This document shows positions 50,407 through 59,386 of a stretch of 64,000 bases of DNA, in pieces. The position numbers were made by a program, and so were the translations under genes. The stretch is from the NCBI GenBank assembly GCA_020426505.1, contig JAGQPX010000067.1, forward strand, positions 1-64,000, in the 5' to 3' direction. Source of the DNA: Planctomycetaceae bacterium. GTDB taxonomy: Bacteria > Planctomycetota > Planctomycetia > Planctomycetales > Planctomycetaceae. Position 1 is the first letter of the stretch; the number at the start of each line of letters is the position of its first letter. The notes beneath the pieces are model-generated. The model saw only the letters and a program-made list of their open reading frames with translations. It had not been told where the DNA came from and made no database searches.

Positions 50407-52320
50407 ATGAGCTGGTTACCCGGCATCACGACTCCACTCGCGGCATGGTTTTTTGCTTTGCTGATTCCGTTGGTCGTGTTCTATTTTCTAAAGTTGCGGC
50501 GGTCGCGGATGGAGATTCCTTCGCTGGCGCTGTGGCGGAGCGTGATCCAGGATCAGCGGGTCAACTCGCCGTTTCAGAAGTTCAAACGCAACTTGCTCTT
50601 GTTGTTTCAGGTCGCCTGCCTGTGTCTGCTGGTGCTGGCGGCGATGCAGCCCTTCGTGCGGGGCGACGCCGAACAGGCGACTTATCTGCCGATCCTCATC
50701 GATACGTCTGCCAGCATGGCCGCGACCGATGCAGCCGGCCAATCGAGGCTGGATGCTGCGAAGGACGAGGTGCGGGACATCATCACGAACCTGCTGTCCG
50801 ATCAACGCGTGACGCTGATCACCGTGAGTGACACGGCACAAAGGATGACCGAGTTCACCGACAACAAACGCGTGCTGCTTGATGCTCTCGATTCCATCGA
50901 AGTGGATGACGTGCCGAGTCGCCCTGAGGAGGGGTTGCAACTTGCCCAAGCTCTCACGCGCACGTTCCAGATTAACACGGTACGGTTTTACTCCGACGGC
51001 AACCTGCCCACCCGTCCGGATGGCGCGGGTGAGCCGATGGCCGTCGTCGACTTTGACCTGCCGTTCGACTTGCAGTTCCATAAACTGGATGACCCCGCCG
51101 CCAACATCGGCATCACGGCCTTCAATGCGCGGAAATCGGGTGAGGATCGCTGGGACGTGTTCGTGCGGGTCGAAGGCTCCGAGGCGGCTCAAACGGCTGC
51201 GACGATCACCCTTTCCGCCAACGGCGAACCGGTCGGCAGTCCGGAGTCGGTCGTCCTTGAAGCGGGGCAATCGCAGCGACTTGTGTTCCGTTACGACAGT
51301 GTGGACGCAGCGTCTCTGCAAATTGAGTTGACACCTGACGGCACCGACTCACTCGCTGCGGACAACATCGCGTTTCTCGAACTGCCGGTCAGCCGTCCAC
51401 TCAGCGTGTTCTGCCCGACGGAACTGGTCGCCTATCGTCACTCGCTTGAAGTGCTGGACGACATCGAACTGTTGCCTCAAGGTGACGAGGACCCGAATCG
51501 TGCGACGTACGATCTGGTGATCTCTGACTCACGAGACGATCGGGATCGAGAGGCGTCAACGTACCTGCTGACCGGCGTTGTGCCGGCGGATCTTGAAGGG
51601 GTGCTGAGCGTATCGGATGGTCTGACAAGCGTGATCGACTGGCAGCGGGACAGCAGTCTGCTGCAGCACGTCCAGTTTGCTGATCTCGACATTACCGACG
51701 TGCCAAGTTATGCCGCTGGCGCAGAGGCGGCTGAGATTGAACAACTGGGCTACGAGATTCTGGCGCACGGCGACACGGGGCCGTTGATTTTGCAGCGGCG
51801 AGAAGGTCCCGAGTTGTCGTTCCATTTGCTGTTTCACACGGATCGGTCGACGCTGCCGTATCGGGTCGGTTTCCCCGTGCTGGTGTCGAATCTGGTCGGT
51901 ATCGCGAAAGAACAGGCGAATCTCTCGGATGTCCGCGGCGCTCCGACGGGTGTGCTACCGACACTCTCGCTGGACGCCGATCAGGAATACTGGATTGTCG
52001 GGCCAACGGAGAAGGTCGTCAGTCAGTCGTCCGGACCGGACGGCACCTTGAAGGGAATCTCTGCTCGCGATGTTGGAACGTACCAGATCCAGAACAGTGG
52101 TGATGTGGTCACACGAGTCGGAGCGAGTCTGCTGAATCCGACTGAGACTTCGCTGCACGGCGTTGATCGCATCCACTTCCGGGAGTTGACGGTCGACGCA
52201 TCGATTGAGACGGCCTCAATGGACCGACCGTTGTGGCATTGGCTGGCCTACGCGGCGTTCGCCGTGTTGCTCGGCGAGTGGTGGTTGTTCCTGCGTCGCC
52301 CGGGAGGTGTCCCGGTATGA
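50407..52320 (+). CDS. BatA/VWA-type membrane protein
   Basis: 637 residues. Two N-terminal membrane segments (about 11-27, and 60-78) separate a short basic loop LKLRRSRMEIPSLALWR, typical of BatA-type proteins. A VWA domain with MIDAS Asp-Thr-Ser-Ala-Ser follows (about 96-105), then a beta-sandwich (about 235-320), an alpha/beta part and a C-terminal membrane helix (about 607-625). It faces the periplasm and is a partner of MoxR and DUF58. The family is thought to work in envelope protein maturation or stress tolerance. Confidence 0.85.
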   Translation: MSWLPGITTPLAAWFFALLIPLVVFYFLKLRRSRMEIPSLALWRSVIQDQRVNSPFQKFKRNLLLLFQVACLCLLVLAAMQPFVRGDAEQATYLPILIDTSASMAATDAAGQSRLDAAKDEVRDIITNLLSDQRVTLITVSDTAQRMTEFTDNKRVLLDALDSIEVDDVPSRPEEGLQLAQALTRTFQINTVRFYSDGNLPTRPDGAGEPMAVVDFDLPFDLQFHKLDDPAANIGITAFNARKSGEDRWDVFVRVEGSEAAQTAATITLSANGEPVGSPESVVLEAGQSQRLVFRYDSVDAASLQIELTPDGTDSLAADNIAFLELPVSRPLSVFCPTELVAYRHSLEVLDDIELLPQGDEDPNRATYDLVISDSRDDRDREASTYLLTGVVPADLEGVLSVSDGLTSVIDWQRDSSLLQHVQFADLDITDVPSYAAGAEAAEIEQLGYEILAHGDTGPLILQRREGPELSFHLLFHTDRSTLPYRVGFPVLVSNLVGIAKEQANLSDVRGAPTGVLPTLSLDADQEYWIVGPTEKVVSQSSGPDGTLKGISARDVGTYQIQNSGDVVTRVGASLLNPTETSLHGVDRIHFRELTVDASIETASMDRPLWHWLAYAAFAVLLGEWWLFLRRPGGVPV

Positions 52321-52345
52321 ATTCAACTGAAAGACAGACTGATTG

Positions 52346-53308
52346 ATGTCAGAATCTGATAACTCACAACCGGTCATCGACGTCGAGAAGGTCACGTTCT
52401 CGTTCAAGGAGCATCGTGCTTTGGAGCGGGTGACGTTTCAGGTGTGGCCCGGGACGCTGCACGGATTCGTCGGGCCGAATGGTGCGGGCAAGACAACGAC
52501 GCTCAAACTCATCTGCACGTTACTGCGGCCACAGTTAGGGCGGGTGACAGTCTTCGGCCATGATGTGCGTGAGGACATGCCAGCAGTGCGGCGCCGATTG
52601 GGATTCATGCCGGACCACTTCAGTCTCTACCGCCAGATGACGGTGTTCGAGTATCTGGACTTCTTCGCCGCGGCGTACGGGTTCCCCTTGAAGGAACGGG
52701 ATCGCATTGTCAGTGATGTGCTCGCCCTGACCGATATGGACGGGCGGCGGGACAGTCTCATTCAAAGTCTCTCACGCGGCTTGCAACAACGGGTTTCGCT
52801 GGCACGAGTGCTCGTCAACGATCCGGACCTGCTGCTCCTCGACGAGCCGGCGTCCGGCCTCGATCCGCGTGCACGCATCGAACTGATGGAGATCCTTCGT
52901 GCCCTGCGAGAGATGGGCAAGACCATCTTCATCAGCAGTCATATCCTCACGGAACTCGCTGAACTGTGCGACAGCGTGACGATCATCGACCGTGGCACCA
53001 CTCGCTTCTGCGGGCCAATGGACGAACTGCTGCGTCGTAATGCTGAGCAGCCGACGTACAAGATTCGACTGGAGTCACCCGCAAACGGACTGGTTGACAC
53101 ACTGCGAAACATGTTGGAAATCGTGGAGGTCACATTGCTGGACGACCCCCGAGAACTCCGCATCGTCTGTGAGCCGCACACAATCAACGCCAATACACTC
53201 CTCAACCGCCTCATGGAGCACAATGTCGAGATTGTCTCCTTCGGTCACGATCAAAGACATCTCAACGAAGCGTTCATGCATTTGACCCAGGAGGGCGTGC
53301 GGAGCTGA
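52346..53308 (+). CDS. ABC transporter ATP-binding protein
   Basis: 320 residues from the ATG at 52346. Walker A GPNGAGKTT (about 42-50), signature LSRGLQQRV (about 138-146), Walker B LLLLDEPASGLDP (about 160-172), H-loop ISSHIL. The C-terminal 90 residues form an extra alpha/beta domain, as in ABC-2 exporter ATPases (NatA/CcmA type). It follows the VWA gene by 25 nt and is last in the cluster; no permease gene follows, so its membrane partner must be elsewhere. The neighbour on the other strand is convergent. Confidence 0.9.
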   Translation: MSESDNSQPVIDVEKVTFSFKEHRALERVTFQVWPGTLHGFVGPNGAGKTTTLKLICTLLRPQLGRVTVFGHDVREDMPAVRRRLGFMPDHFSLYRQMTVFEYLDFFAAAYGFPLKERDRIVSDVLALTDMDGRRDSLIQSLSRGLQQRVSLARVLVNDPDLLLLDEPASGLDPRARIELMEILRALREMGKTIFISSHILTELAELCDSVTIIDRGTTRFCGPMDELLRRNAEQPTYKIRLESPANGLVDTLRNMLEIVEVTLLDDPRELRIVCEPHTINANTLLNRLMEHNVEIVSFGHDQRHLNEAFMHLTQEGVRS

Positions 53309-53351
53309 GGTCATGCACATCCGGTGAGCTGATGCCACTGCCACCCAAAAC

Positions 53352-54065
53352 TCATGCAAAGACCTCAGCCAGGAAGTTCGTCATGGCATGCCAGGATCTG
53401 GCATCGGCGGCAGGATTGTAGACCGTTCCAAAGCTGGGGTCGTTCGCGGCTTTGTTTGTGAAGGCGTGCATCGTGCCGCCGTAGGCGTGGAGTTGCCAGT
53501 CGGCACCGGCTTCGGTGAACTCATTCGCCAGGCTGAGGACGCTCTGTGGGTCGGCCATGGGATCATCCCAACCATGCAGCGCGAGCACCTTGGCACTCAC
53601 CGGTTGACCTTTCAGTTTGGGGTCGGGAGTGAATAGGCCGTGAAATGAGACGACGCCACGCACGTCGGCACCCATGCGAGCGAGGTCGAGTACGCATAGT
53701 CCGCCGAAGCAGTAGCCGATTGCGGCGACGCGTGAGCCGTCAGCATGTTCCAATCCACGTGCGGATTCGAGGGCGATACTCAGCCGACGTTGAAGATCGG
53801 ATCGATCCTCCAGCAACGGAGACATGAGTTGCGAGTTCTCCTCGACGGAGTTTCCTCGATTCCCCTTGCCATAAACATCGGCGGCAAAACCGACATATCC
53901 CAATCCTGCCAGACGTTCTGCGACGGCGTGCTCGTGCTCACCGGGACCTGCCCAGGCGTGAGCAATCATCACCACAGGAGCATGACGGGATTCCGGATTC
54001 GCCACATAGCCCTCGTAGGTTTCGTCTCCGTGGGTGTATTCGAAAAGTGATCCACTGACAGACAT
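53352..54065 (-). CDS. Dienelactone hydrolase family protein
   Basis: 237 residues from the ATG at 54065. An alpha/beta-hydrolase with Cys119 as nucleophile (GYCFGG), Asp near 167 (HGWDDPM) and His200 (GTMHAFTN), the Cys-Asp-His triad of dienelactone hydrolases. It has GDETYEGYV and MIAHAWAGPGEHE near the start. Members cut lactones or esters; the substrate here is unknown. It stands alone, with the ABC ATPase gene convergent to it and the PilZ gene divergent. Confidence 0.9.
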   Translation of the reverse strand: MSVSGSLFEYTHGDETYEGYVANPESRHAPVVMIAHAWAGPGEHEHAVAERLAGLGYVGFAADVYGKGNRGNSVEENSQLMSPLLEDRSDLQRRLSIALESARGLEHADGSRVAAIGYCFGGLCVLDLARMGADVRGVVSFHGLFTPDPKLKGQPVSAKVLALHGWDDPMADPQSVLSLANEFTEAGADWQLHAYGGTMHAFTNKAANDPSFGTVYNPAADARSWHAMTNFLAEVFA

Positions 54066-54305
54066 TGACGGCTCCCTGGTTCTGAAGTTCTGCGATCTTG
54101 GTGGTACGTGCGGGAATTCGCCCATTGTAACCGGGTGTGTCAATCCGTGCTGCCGTTCAAGGTGTCATCGCCGTCATAAGTGTTATCATCGGCCGCGGAA
54201 TCGGAGGGTGTCGATCGATCGTCAGAAATCGCAGGCAAGTCTGACCTAAACTTACACACCGTGTCGCGACTGGAAACTCCTCTCCAAATCCCCAAGGTTC
54301 TCCCC

Positions 54306-54776
54306 ATGAATTGTGCAACAGCACATCTCGATTCCTGTGAAACACCGTCCGTGTCCGACCGGCGTCAACACGCACGTGTCGACATCCCCGCTGCCGCGAT
54401 CGTCGTGGGACATCCGGGAGAGAACCCGCAGGTTGTCACCTCCAGAATTCTGAACGTTTCGCAGACCGGAGCCAACATCGTTTCGGAGTCACCCATCGAA
54501 GGGGAACACCTCTGGGTTGCATTCACGGCGGATGAACGACTCATCCTCGAAACCGAGATCGTCTGGTCGGATGATTCTGAAACCGACGACGGTGGGAACA
54601 ACTATGGTGTCCGCTTCACCAATTCGCTGACGGAACAGGAATTCGTTGACGTGCTTAATGAACTCAAGCAACAGCCCCAGGAAGATCCGGAGCTTACTCC
54701 GACACTGCGCCAACGTGAGGAGTCACTGTTCTCCCTCTTCCGTGGTCACAACCCGAAGGGTGCCAAGTCGAAATAG
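54306..54776 (+). CDS. PilZ-domain protein (c-di-GMP receptor type)
   Basis: 156 residues from the ATG at 54306, chosen because the residues before it are not family-like. The PilZ domain starts with RQHAR (residues about 20-24, the Arg-x-x-x-Arg motif) and has NVSQTGANIVSE (Asn/Asp-x-Ser-x-x-Gly), both needed for c-di-GMP binding. The C-terminal helix is acidic. It is the third c-di-GMP-related gene in this window after the MshEN and HD-GYP genes. No partner gene is next to it. Confidence 0.8.
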   Translation: MNCATAHLDSCETPSVSDRRQHARVDIPAAAIVVGHPGENPQVVTSRILNVSQTGANIVSESPIEGEHLWVAFTADERLILETEIVWSDDSETDDGGNNYGVRFTNSLTEQEFVDVLNELKQQPQEDPELTPTLRQREESLFSLFRGHNPKGAKSK

Positions 54777-55125
54777 GCGAATTGCACGCTGCTTGTGCAG
54801 GTCTGTTTGGACGAGTCGGAGCCCCGATCCCCTGCGTCCAGTTGGGTAACCGGATCCCGCCAGAAGGGGGCATGGCATCGCGCGGTACACTGACTTTGTC
54901 AACGGTGTCTTTCACCGTCTCATGACGGTGGCGTTTTGTTCGCGTTTCGCCGAGAATCGTGATTCGTTTTGAGAGTGACCTTGCGACGCAGCCGCCCGAA
55001 CGCCTGCGCACCTACAGCGGCAGATCTAAGTCTCCGCGTGATTGTAGGTCTGGGGAATCACGAAGTTCTCGGGTGCGTGTGAGTGCCGCAACGAATGAAC
55101 GGATAGGCCCACAGTTAGCAAACGG
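54777..55125. other. 349-bp intergenic region with several stem-loops
   Basis: No credible coding frame. Two clear stem-loops are seen: CACCGTC-TCAT-GACGGTG (54913-54930), followed by GCGTTTTGTT, and CGTGATT/AATCACG (55037-55062). The first could end the PilZ transcript or an RNA gene. I looked for 6S, SRP, RNase P and tmRNA signatures and found none that hold. Confidence 0.45.
54913..54930 (+). terminator. Possible intrinsic terminator
   Basis: A 7-bp perfect stem with a TCAT loop, followed by a short T-rich stretch (GCGTTTTGTT). It lies 137 bp after the PilZ stop, so it would close the PilZ transcript or a small RNA in this gap. Confidence 0.4.
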
Positions 55126-57264
55126 ATGATGCTGGTAGAGAGTCAGATTGTGGAAGTGTTCCTCAGCCCTACCTCCGGAGTGCTCGCGTACATCGGTCCC
55201 GGAGCGGGTTTCACGTTCCTGAGTTCGTTCTTCGTGTTCTTCGCAGCAATCGGGTTGCTGCTGCTTTCGTTGGCGACGTGGCCCATCCGGTTTGTGATGC
55301 AGGCCATCCGGCGCATGCGGGCCGGTGTGAGAGGTGGGGTGAAGCGGGTCGTCGTTGTGGGACTGGACGGTCTCGATCCCGAACGGACACGTCGTCTCAT
55401 CGAAGCGGATCGCCTGCCGAACTTCGCCAAGCTGCGTGATCAGGGGACGTTCAAGAACCTGAATACGACGTTGCCCCCCATCTCACCTGTCGCGTGGTCG
55501 TCCTTCATGACGGGGGTCAATCCGGGCAAGCACAACATCTTTGACTTTCTGAATCGTGACCTGCGAAGTTACTTGCCGGAGTTGTCCTCCGCGAAGGTGG
55601 CCCCTCCGGGGGATCGCACGTTCCTGTCGCGGTTTGGACTCGGGGCATCTCCCGTGCGACTGCTTCGCAAAAGTCAACCGTTCTGGCGGGTGCTGGGAGA
55701 ACACGGCGTGTTCAGCACCATTCTTCGGGTTCCGATCACGTTTCCGCCGGAGAAGTTCTTCGGCCTGTCGCTGTCGGCCATGTGCACGCCCGACCTACGG
55801 GGGACGCAGGGGACCTTCACGATGTACTCGTCGGAGGAGTCCGAGTGCCAAAGCAGCACAGGCGGTGTGTGGAAGCACGTTACCGTGAAGGACAACCGGG
55901 TCGAGTCAACCCTCACTGGTCCACCGGGAGAAGGGGGAAGTTCGCCCTCCGACCTGGAGATCCCGATTCAGATGGTCTTGAAACCGGAACAGAACGCCGC
56001 TGTGCTCACGGTAAGTGGGGAGACGCTCGCATTGAGACCGGGAGAATATTCCGACTGGACGCGAGTGACGTTTCACAGCGGATGGTTCGGTCGCGTGCAT
56101 GGCATCTGCCGCTTTCGTGTCGAGTCGATCTCGCCGACGTTCCGCATGTATGTAACGCCGATCAACATCGACCCGGAGAAGCCAGCGCTGCAAATCTCCG
56201 CTCCGCTGTACTATTCGCTTTACCTCTCCAAACTGCACACTTCGTTTGCAACGCTCGGTTTTGCGGAGGACTTGTGGGCTTTGAACTCCGGAGCGATCGA
56301 CGAGGCTGCCTTTCTTGAACAGGCGTACGACGTCCATCAGGAACGCGAGGCCATGTTCTTCGATGCGCTGGCGAGGACACGTCGCGGGTTATGCGTCTGT
56401 GTCTTTGATGGCTCGGATCGCATTCAACACATGTTCTCCCGTCATGATCGTGAGGATCATCCGGCTAATGTTGGCAGAGACACCACGCAGCACGCCCACG
56501 TCATCGACGAGATGTACGAACGGATGGATGACCTCGTCGGTCGGGTGATGGACGCCGTCGATGACGACACCGTACTGATCGTGCTTTCCGATCATGGCTT
56601 CTGTGACTTCAGTCGCGGGTTGAACGTCAACACATGGCTGCGAGAGAACGGCTATCTCCACCTCAAGGAAGATATGGAGCCGGGTGACTACTTTGCTGGT
56701 GTCGACTGGTCGCGAACCAAGGCGTATTCGTTCGGTCTCAGCGGCATCTACCTCAATCGGGAAGGTCGGGAGTCAAAAGGGATCGTGAAGCCCGAGGACG
56801 CTGCCGCGCTACGGACGGAGATCGCGGACAAACTTCGAGGCACCGTCGATCAGGAGCGCGGGGAGAGAGCGGTCCGCGAGGTGTACGACACACACATCGA
56901 ATACTCCGGCCCTTACGTCGACAATGGTCCGGACCTCATCATTGGATTTGAGAAAGGTTACCGCTTCTCGTGGGAGACGGCGGTCGGGCGGACCGACGGG
57001 CCCTTGTTCGTCGACAATACACGGTACTGGAGCGGCGATCACAGCGTCGACCCGCATCTTGTCCCCGGTTTGTTCTTCTCGAATCACGACTTTCAGGACG
57101 AGAGGCCTGCGATCATCGATCTGGCACCGACGATCCTGAATCTGTTCGGCATTCCGATCCCCGGATACATGGACGGCAAACCGCTCACGCGTCAGCCGCG
57201 CAAGCCAACATCGACCGAAACGATGAAAGAACCGGATGTCGAGCCAGCGGGAGTGCCGGTATGA
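55126..57264 (+). CDS. Membrane-anchored alkaline-phosphatase-superfamily phosphodiesterase
   Basis: 712 residues. An N-terminal AYIGPGAGF motif and one membrane anchor (about 27-55) precede a nucleotide pyrophosphatase/phosphodiesterase-type AP domain: VVVGLDGLDP (first metal Asp), AWSSFMTGVNPGKHNIFDF (Ser/Thr nucleophile region), FDGSDRIQHMF (metal Asp and His), VLIVLSDHGF (Asp-His) and WSGDHSVDPHLVPG (His). It would hydrolyse phosphodiesters outside the cytoplasm. It overlaps the next gene, a paralogue, as ATGA. Substrate unknown. Confidence 0.85.
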   Translation: MMLVESQIVEVFLSPTSGVLAYIGPGAGFTFLSSFFVFFAAIGLLLLSLATWPIRFVMQAIRRMRAGVRGGVKRVVVVGLDGLDPERTRRLIEADRLPNFAKLRDQGTFKNLNTTLPPISPVAWSSFMTGVNPGKHNIFDFLNRDLRSYLPELSSAKVAPPGDRTFLSRFGLGASPVRLLRKSQPFWRVLGEHGVFSTILRVPITFPPEKFFGLSLSAMCTPDLRGTQGTFTMYSSEESECQSSTGGVWKHVTVKDNRVESTLTGPPGEGGSSPSDLEIPIQMVLKPEQNAAVLTVSGETLALRPGEYSDWTRVTFHSGWFGRVHGICRFRVESISPTFRMYVTPINIDPEKPALQISAPLYYSLYLSKLHTSFATLGFAEDLWALNSGAIDEAAFLEQAYDVHQEREAMFFDALARTRRGLCVCVFDGSDRIQHMFSRHDREDHPANVGRDTTQHAHVIDEMYERMDDLVGRVMDAVDDDTVLIVLSDHGFCDFSRGLNVNTWLRENGYLHLKEDMEPGDYFAGVDWSRTKAYSFGLSGIYLNREGRESKGIVKPEDAAALRTEIADKLRGTVDQERGERAVREVYDTHIEYSGPYVDNGPDLIIGFEKGYRFSWETAVGRTDGPLFVDNTRYWSGDHSVDPHLVPGLFFSNHDFQDERPAIIDLAPTILNLFGIPIPGYMDGKPLTRQPRKPTSTETMKEPDVEPAGVPV

Positions 57265-59276
57265 GCGGTGATGTGATGACAGATAGCAGCGGAGAACGAC
57301 AACCGACGCGACGCCAGTTCCTCAAGGCGGCGGGTGCAGTGGCCCTGTTGAGCGGCTGCGGAGGCGGAGCAGGGCGGGCTCAGTCATCCGAACGATTCGA
57401 GCGAATGATCGTGCTCGGCGTCGACGGGATGGACCCGAAACTGGTCGAACAGTTCGTCAGCGAAGGCCGCATGCCAAATTGTGCCCGACTGATCAAGGAA
57501 GGATCCTTCCACCGGTTGCGGACGAGCAATCCGCCTCAGAGTGCGGTCGCCTGGTCAAACTTCATCTCCGGAACGAATCCCGGCGGGCATGGTATCTTCG
57601 ACTTCATCGCTCGCGATCCGGAGACCATGCTGCCGTACCACTCTATCTCGCTGGCGACTCCCGCTTCTGGGCTGGTCAAATTCGGACGCTGGCAGCTGCC
57701 ACTGTCGCCGGGAGAGATCGTGAACCGGCGTCGCGGCGAGACCTTTTGGACTCACCTGGAAGACAACAACGTCCCATGCACGATTTTTCGTGTCCCGGTC
57801 AACTTCCCGCCAACCGAAAGCGAAGCGACTGCACTCTCCGGCATGGGCACCCCCGATCTACTGGGCGGGTATGGCGAGTTCACGTACTTCACCAATGATC
57901 CCAAGCAGCGGACGCGAAACGTCTCCGGCGGACGCATCGAACGCGTCAAGGTCGAGGACCATGTGATCGAGACGAGTCTTCGCGGACCGACGAACGCGTT
58001 CCTGTCTGAAGAATCGAGTTCAGAAGTCCCGTTGCAAATCTATCTCGACCCCGAACGACCGCTCGCCAAAATGGTAATCGGCGATCAGGAAGTGCTGCTT
58101 CAGGAAGGGGAATGGAGCGACTGGGTCATCGTCCGGTTCCCGATGTTGCCTCACGTCGTCGAGGTCTCCGGGATCTGCAGGCTCCTGCTGAAGCGAGCGT
58201 ACAAGGGGTTTGGCTTCGACATGTACGTCTCACCGATCAACATCGACCCGGCTGAGCCGTCGCTTCCCATCGCGTCGCCGCCGGACTACTCGCAGCGGCT
58301 TGTCAACGAGTTGGGGTACTTTTACACGCAGGGGATGATCGAAGACACGAGCGCTCTCAACGCGGGAGTGCTGACGAACGAGGAGTATCGTCAGCAGTCG
58401 ACGTATGTCATCGACGAACGCATGCGGTTCTTCAAGCATGAACTTGGCCGCTTCAAGGACGGGTTCCTGTTCTACTACTTCTCCTCTCTGGATCTGAACT
58501 CGCACGTGTTCTGGCGAACACGTGATGAGCTGCACCCGGCCTATTCGCCCGATTTGGCAGCCGCGCATGGTGACTTCATCGATGATCTGTATGCCATGCT
58601 CGACAACGCCATTGGGCAGGCACTGGAGCGAGTGGATGACAAGACTCTGTTGATGGTCATGTCGGATCACGGATTCACGTCGTTTCGGCGGCAGTTCAAT
58701 CTGAACTCCTGGCTCATGGACAACGGCTACGTGCTCGCGAAGGACGCGAGCAAACGGGGCACGATGGACTATCTACAGAACGTCGACTGGAGCGGCACCC
58801 GTGCGTATGGTCTGGGGATCAACGGACTGTACCTCAACCTCAAAGGGCGAGAGTCGCAGGGGACCGTCGCTTCTGGCCGCGAAGCTGATGCGTTGATGGA
58901 CGAGTTGATCGACAAGCTCACGCAAGTCCGCGATCCTGACAACGGCGCGCAAGTGATCGCCAACGTCTATCGAGCGACGGAGATCTACGACGGTCCGCAC
59001 ATGGAAGACGCCCCCGATTTGATCGTCGCCTACGCTGACTATTACCGGGCCTCATGGGACACAGTGCTCGGCAGCTTTCCCAAACAGCACATCCTCGACA
59101 ACACGGACGCCTGGAGTGGCGATCACTGTGTCGACCCATCGATCGTCCCCGGCGTGCTGTTGAGCAATCGCCCGATCCAACTCGACGATCCGGAGCTTGC
59201 TGACCTCGCCCCGACGATCCTCTCCGGATTCGGCGTCCATGTGCCGTCAGCCATGACGGGCCGGAACTTGCTGTAA
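57261..59276 (+). CDS. Tat-exported lipoprotein of the alkaline-phosphatase superfamily
   Basis: 671 residues from the ATG at 57261. The N-terminus has a twin-arginine motif TRRQFLK (residues 16-22) followed by a lipobox LLSGC (Cys33), so it is a Tat lipoprotein. The AP domain repeats the pattern of the upstream gene: VLGVDGMDP, AWSNFISGTNPGGHGIFDF, LLMVMSDHGF, WSGDHCVDPSIVPG. Tat export suggests folding, perhaps with bound metal, in the cytoplasm. A tandem duplication seems likely. An upstream in-frame extension to 56970 is rejected because it runs through the previous gene. Confidence 0.9.
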   Translation: MSGDVMTDSSGERQPTRRQFLKAAGAVALLSGCGGGAGRAQSSERFERMIVLGVDGMDPKLVEQFVSEGRMPNCARLIKEGSFHRLRTSNPPQSAVAWSNFISGTNPGGHGIFDFIARDPETMLPYHSISLATPASGLVKFGRWQLPLSPGEIVNRRRGETFWTHLEDNNVPCTIFRVPVNFPPTESEATALSGMGTPDLLGGYGEFTYFTNDPKQRTRNVSGGRIERVKVEDHVIETSLRGPTNAFLSEESSSEVPLQIYLDPERPLAKMVIGDQEVLLQEGEWSDWVIVRFPMLPHVVEVSGICRLLLKRAYKGFGFDMYVSPINIDPAEPSLPIASPPDYSQRLVNELGYFYTQGMIEDTSALNAGVLTNEEYRQQSTYVIDERMRFFKHELGRFKDGFLFYYFSSLDLNSHVFWRTRDELHPAYSPDLAAAHGDFIDDLYAMLDNAIGQALERVDDKTLLMVMSDHGFTSFRRQFNLNSWLMDNGYVLAKDASKRGTMDYLQNVDWSGTRAYGLGINGLYLNLKGRESQGTVASGREADALMDELIDKLTQVRDPDNGAQVIANVYRATEIYDGPHMEDAPDLIVAYADYYRASWDTVLGSFPKQHILDNTDAWSGDHCVDPSIVPGVLLSNRPIQLDDPELADLAPTILSGFGVHVPSAMTGRNLL

Positions 59277-59386
59277 CGGCAAAGACTGCTCCATCGATTC
59301 GTCAAACTGCGGAACGGTCTCGACGGGACGCATGACTGTGTTGACACATGTTGACCGGTTTCGTTGATCGGTCGTAGACTTGAGAC

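Noticed and set aside
54777-55000. 6S, SRP, RNase P or tmRNA gene
   Set aside because: The hallmark sequences of these RNAs (for example the SRP tetraloop region) are not present.
56970-57260. N-terminal extension of the Tat lipoprotein gene
   Set aside because: It runs through the previous gene; the ATG at 57261 with Tat motif and lipobox right after it is far better.
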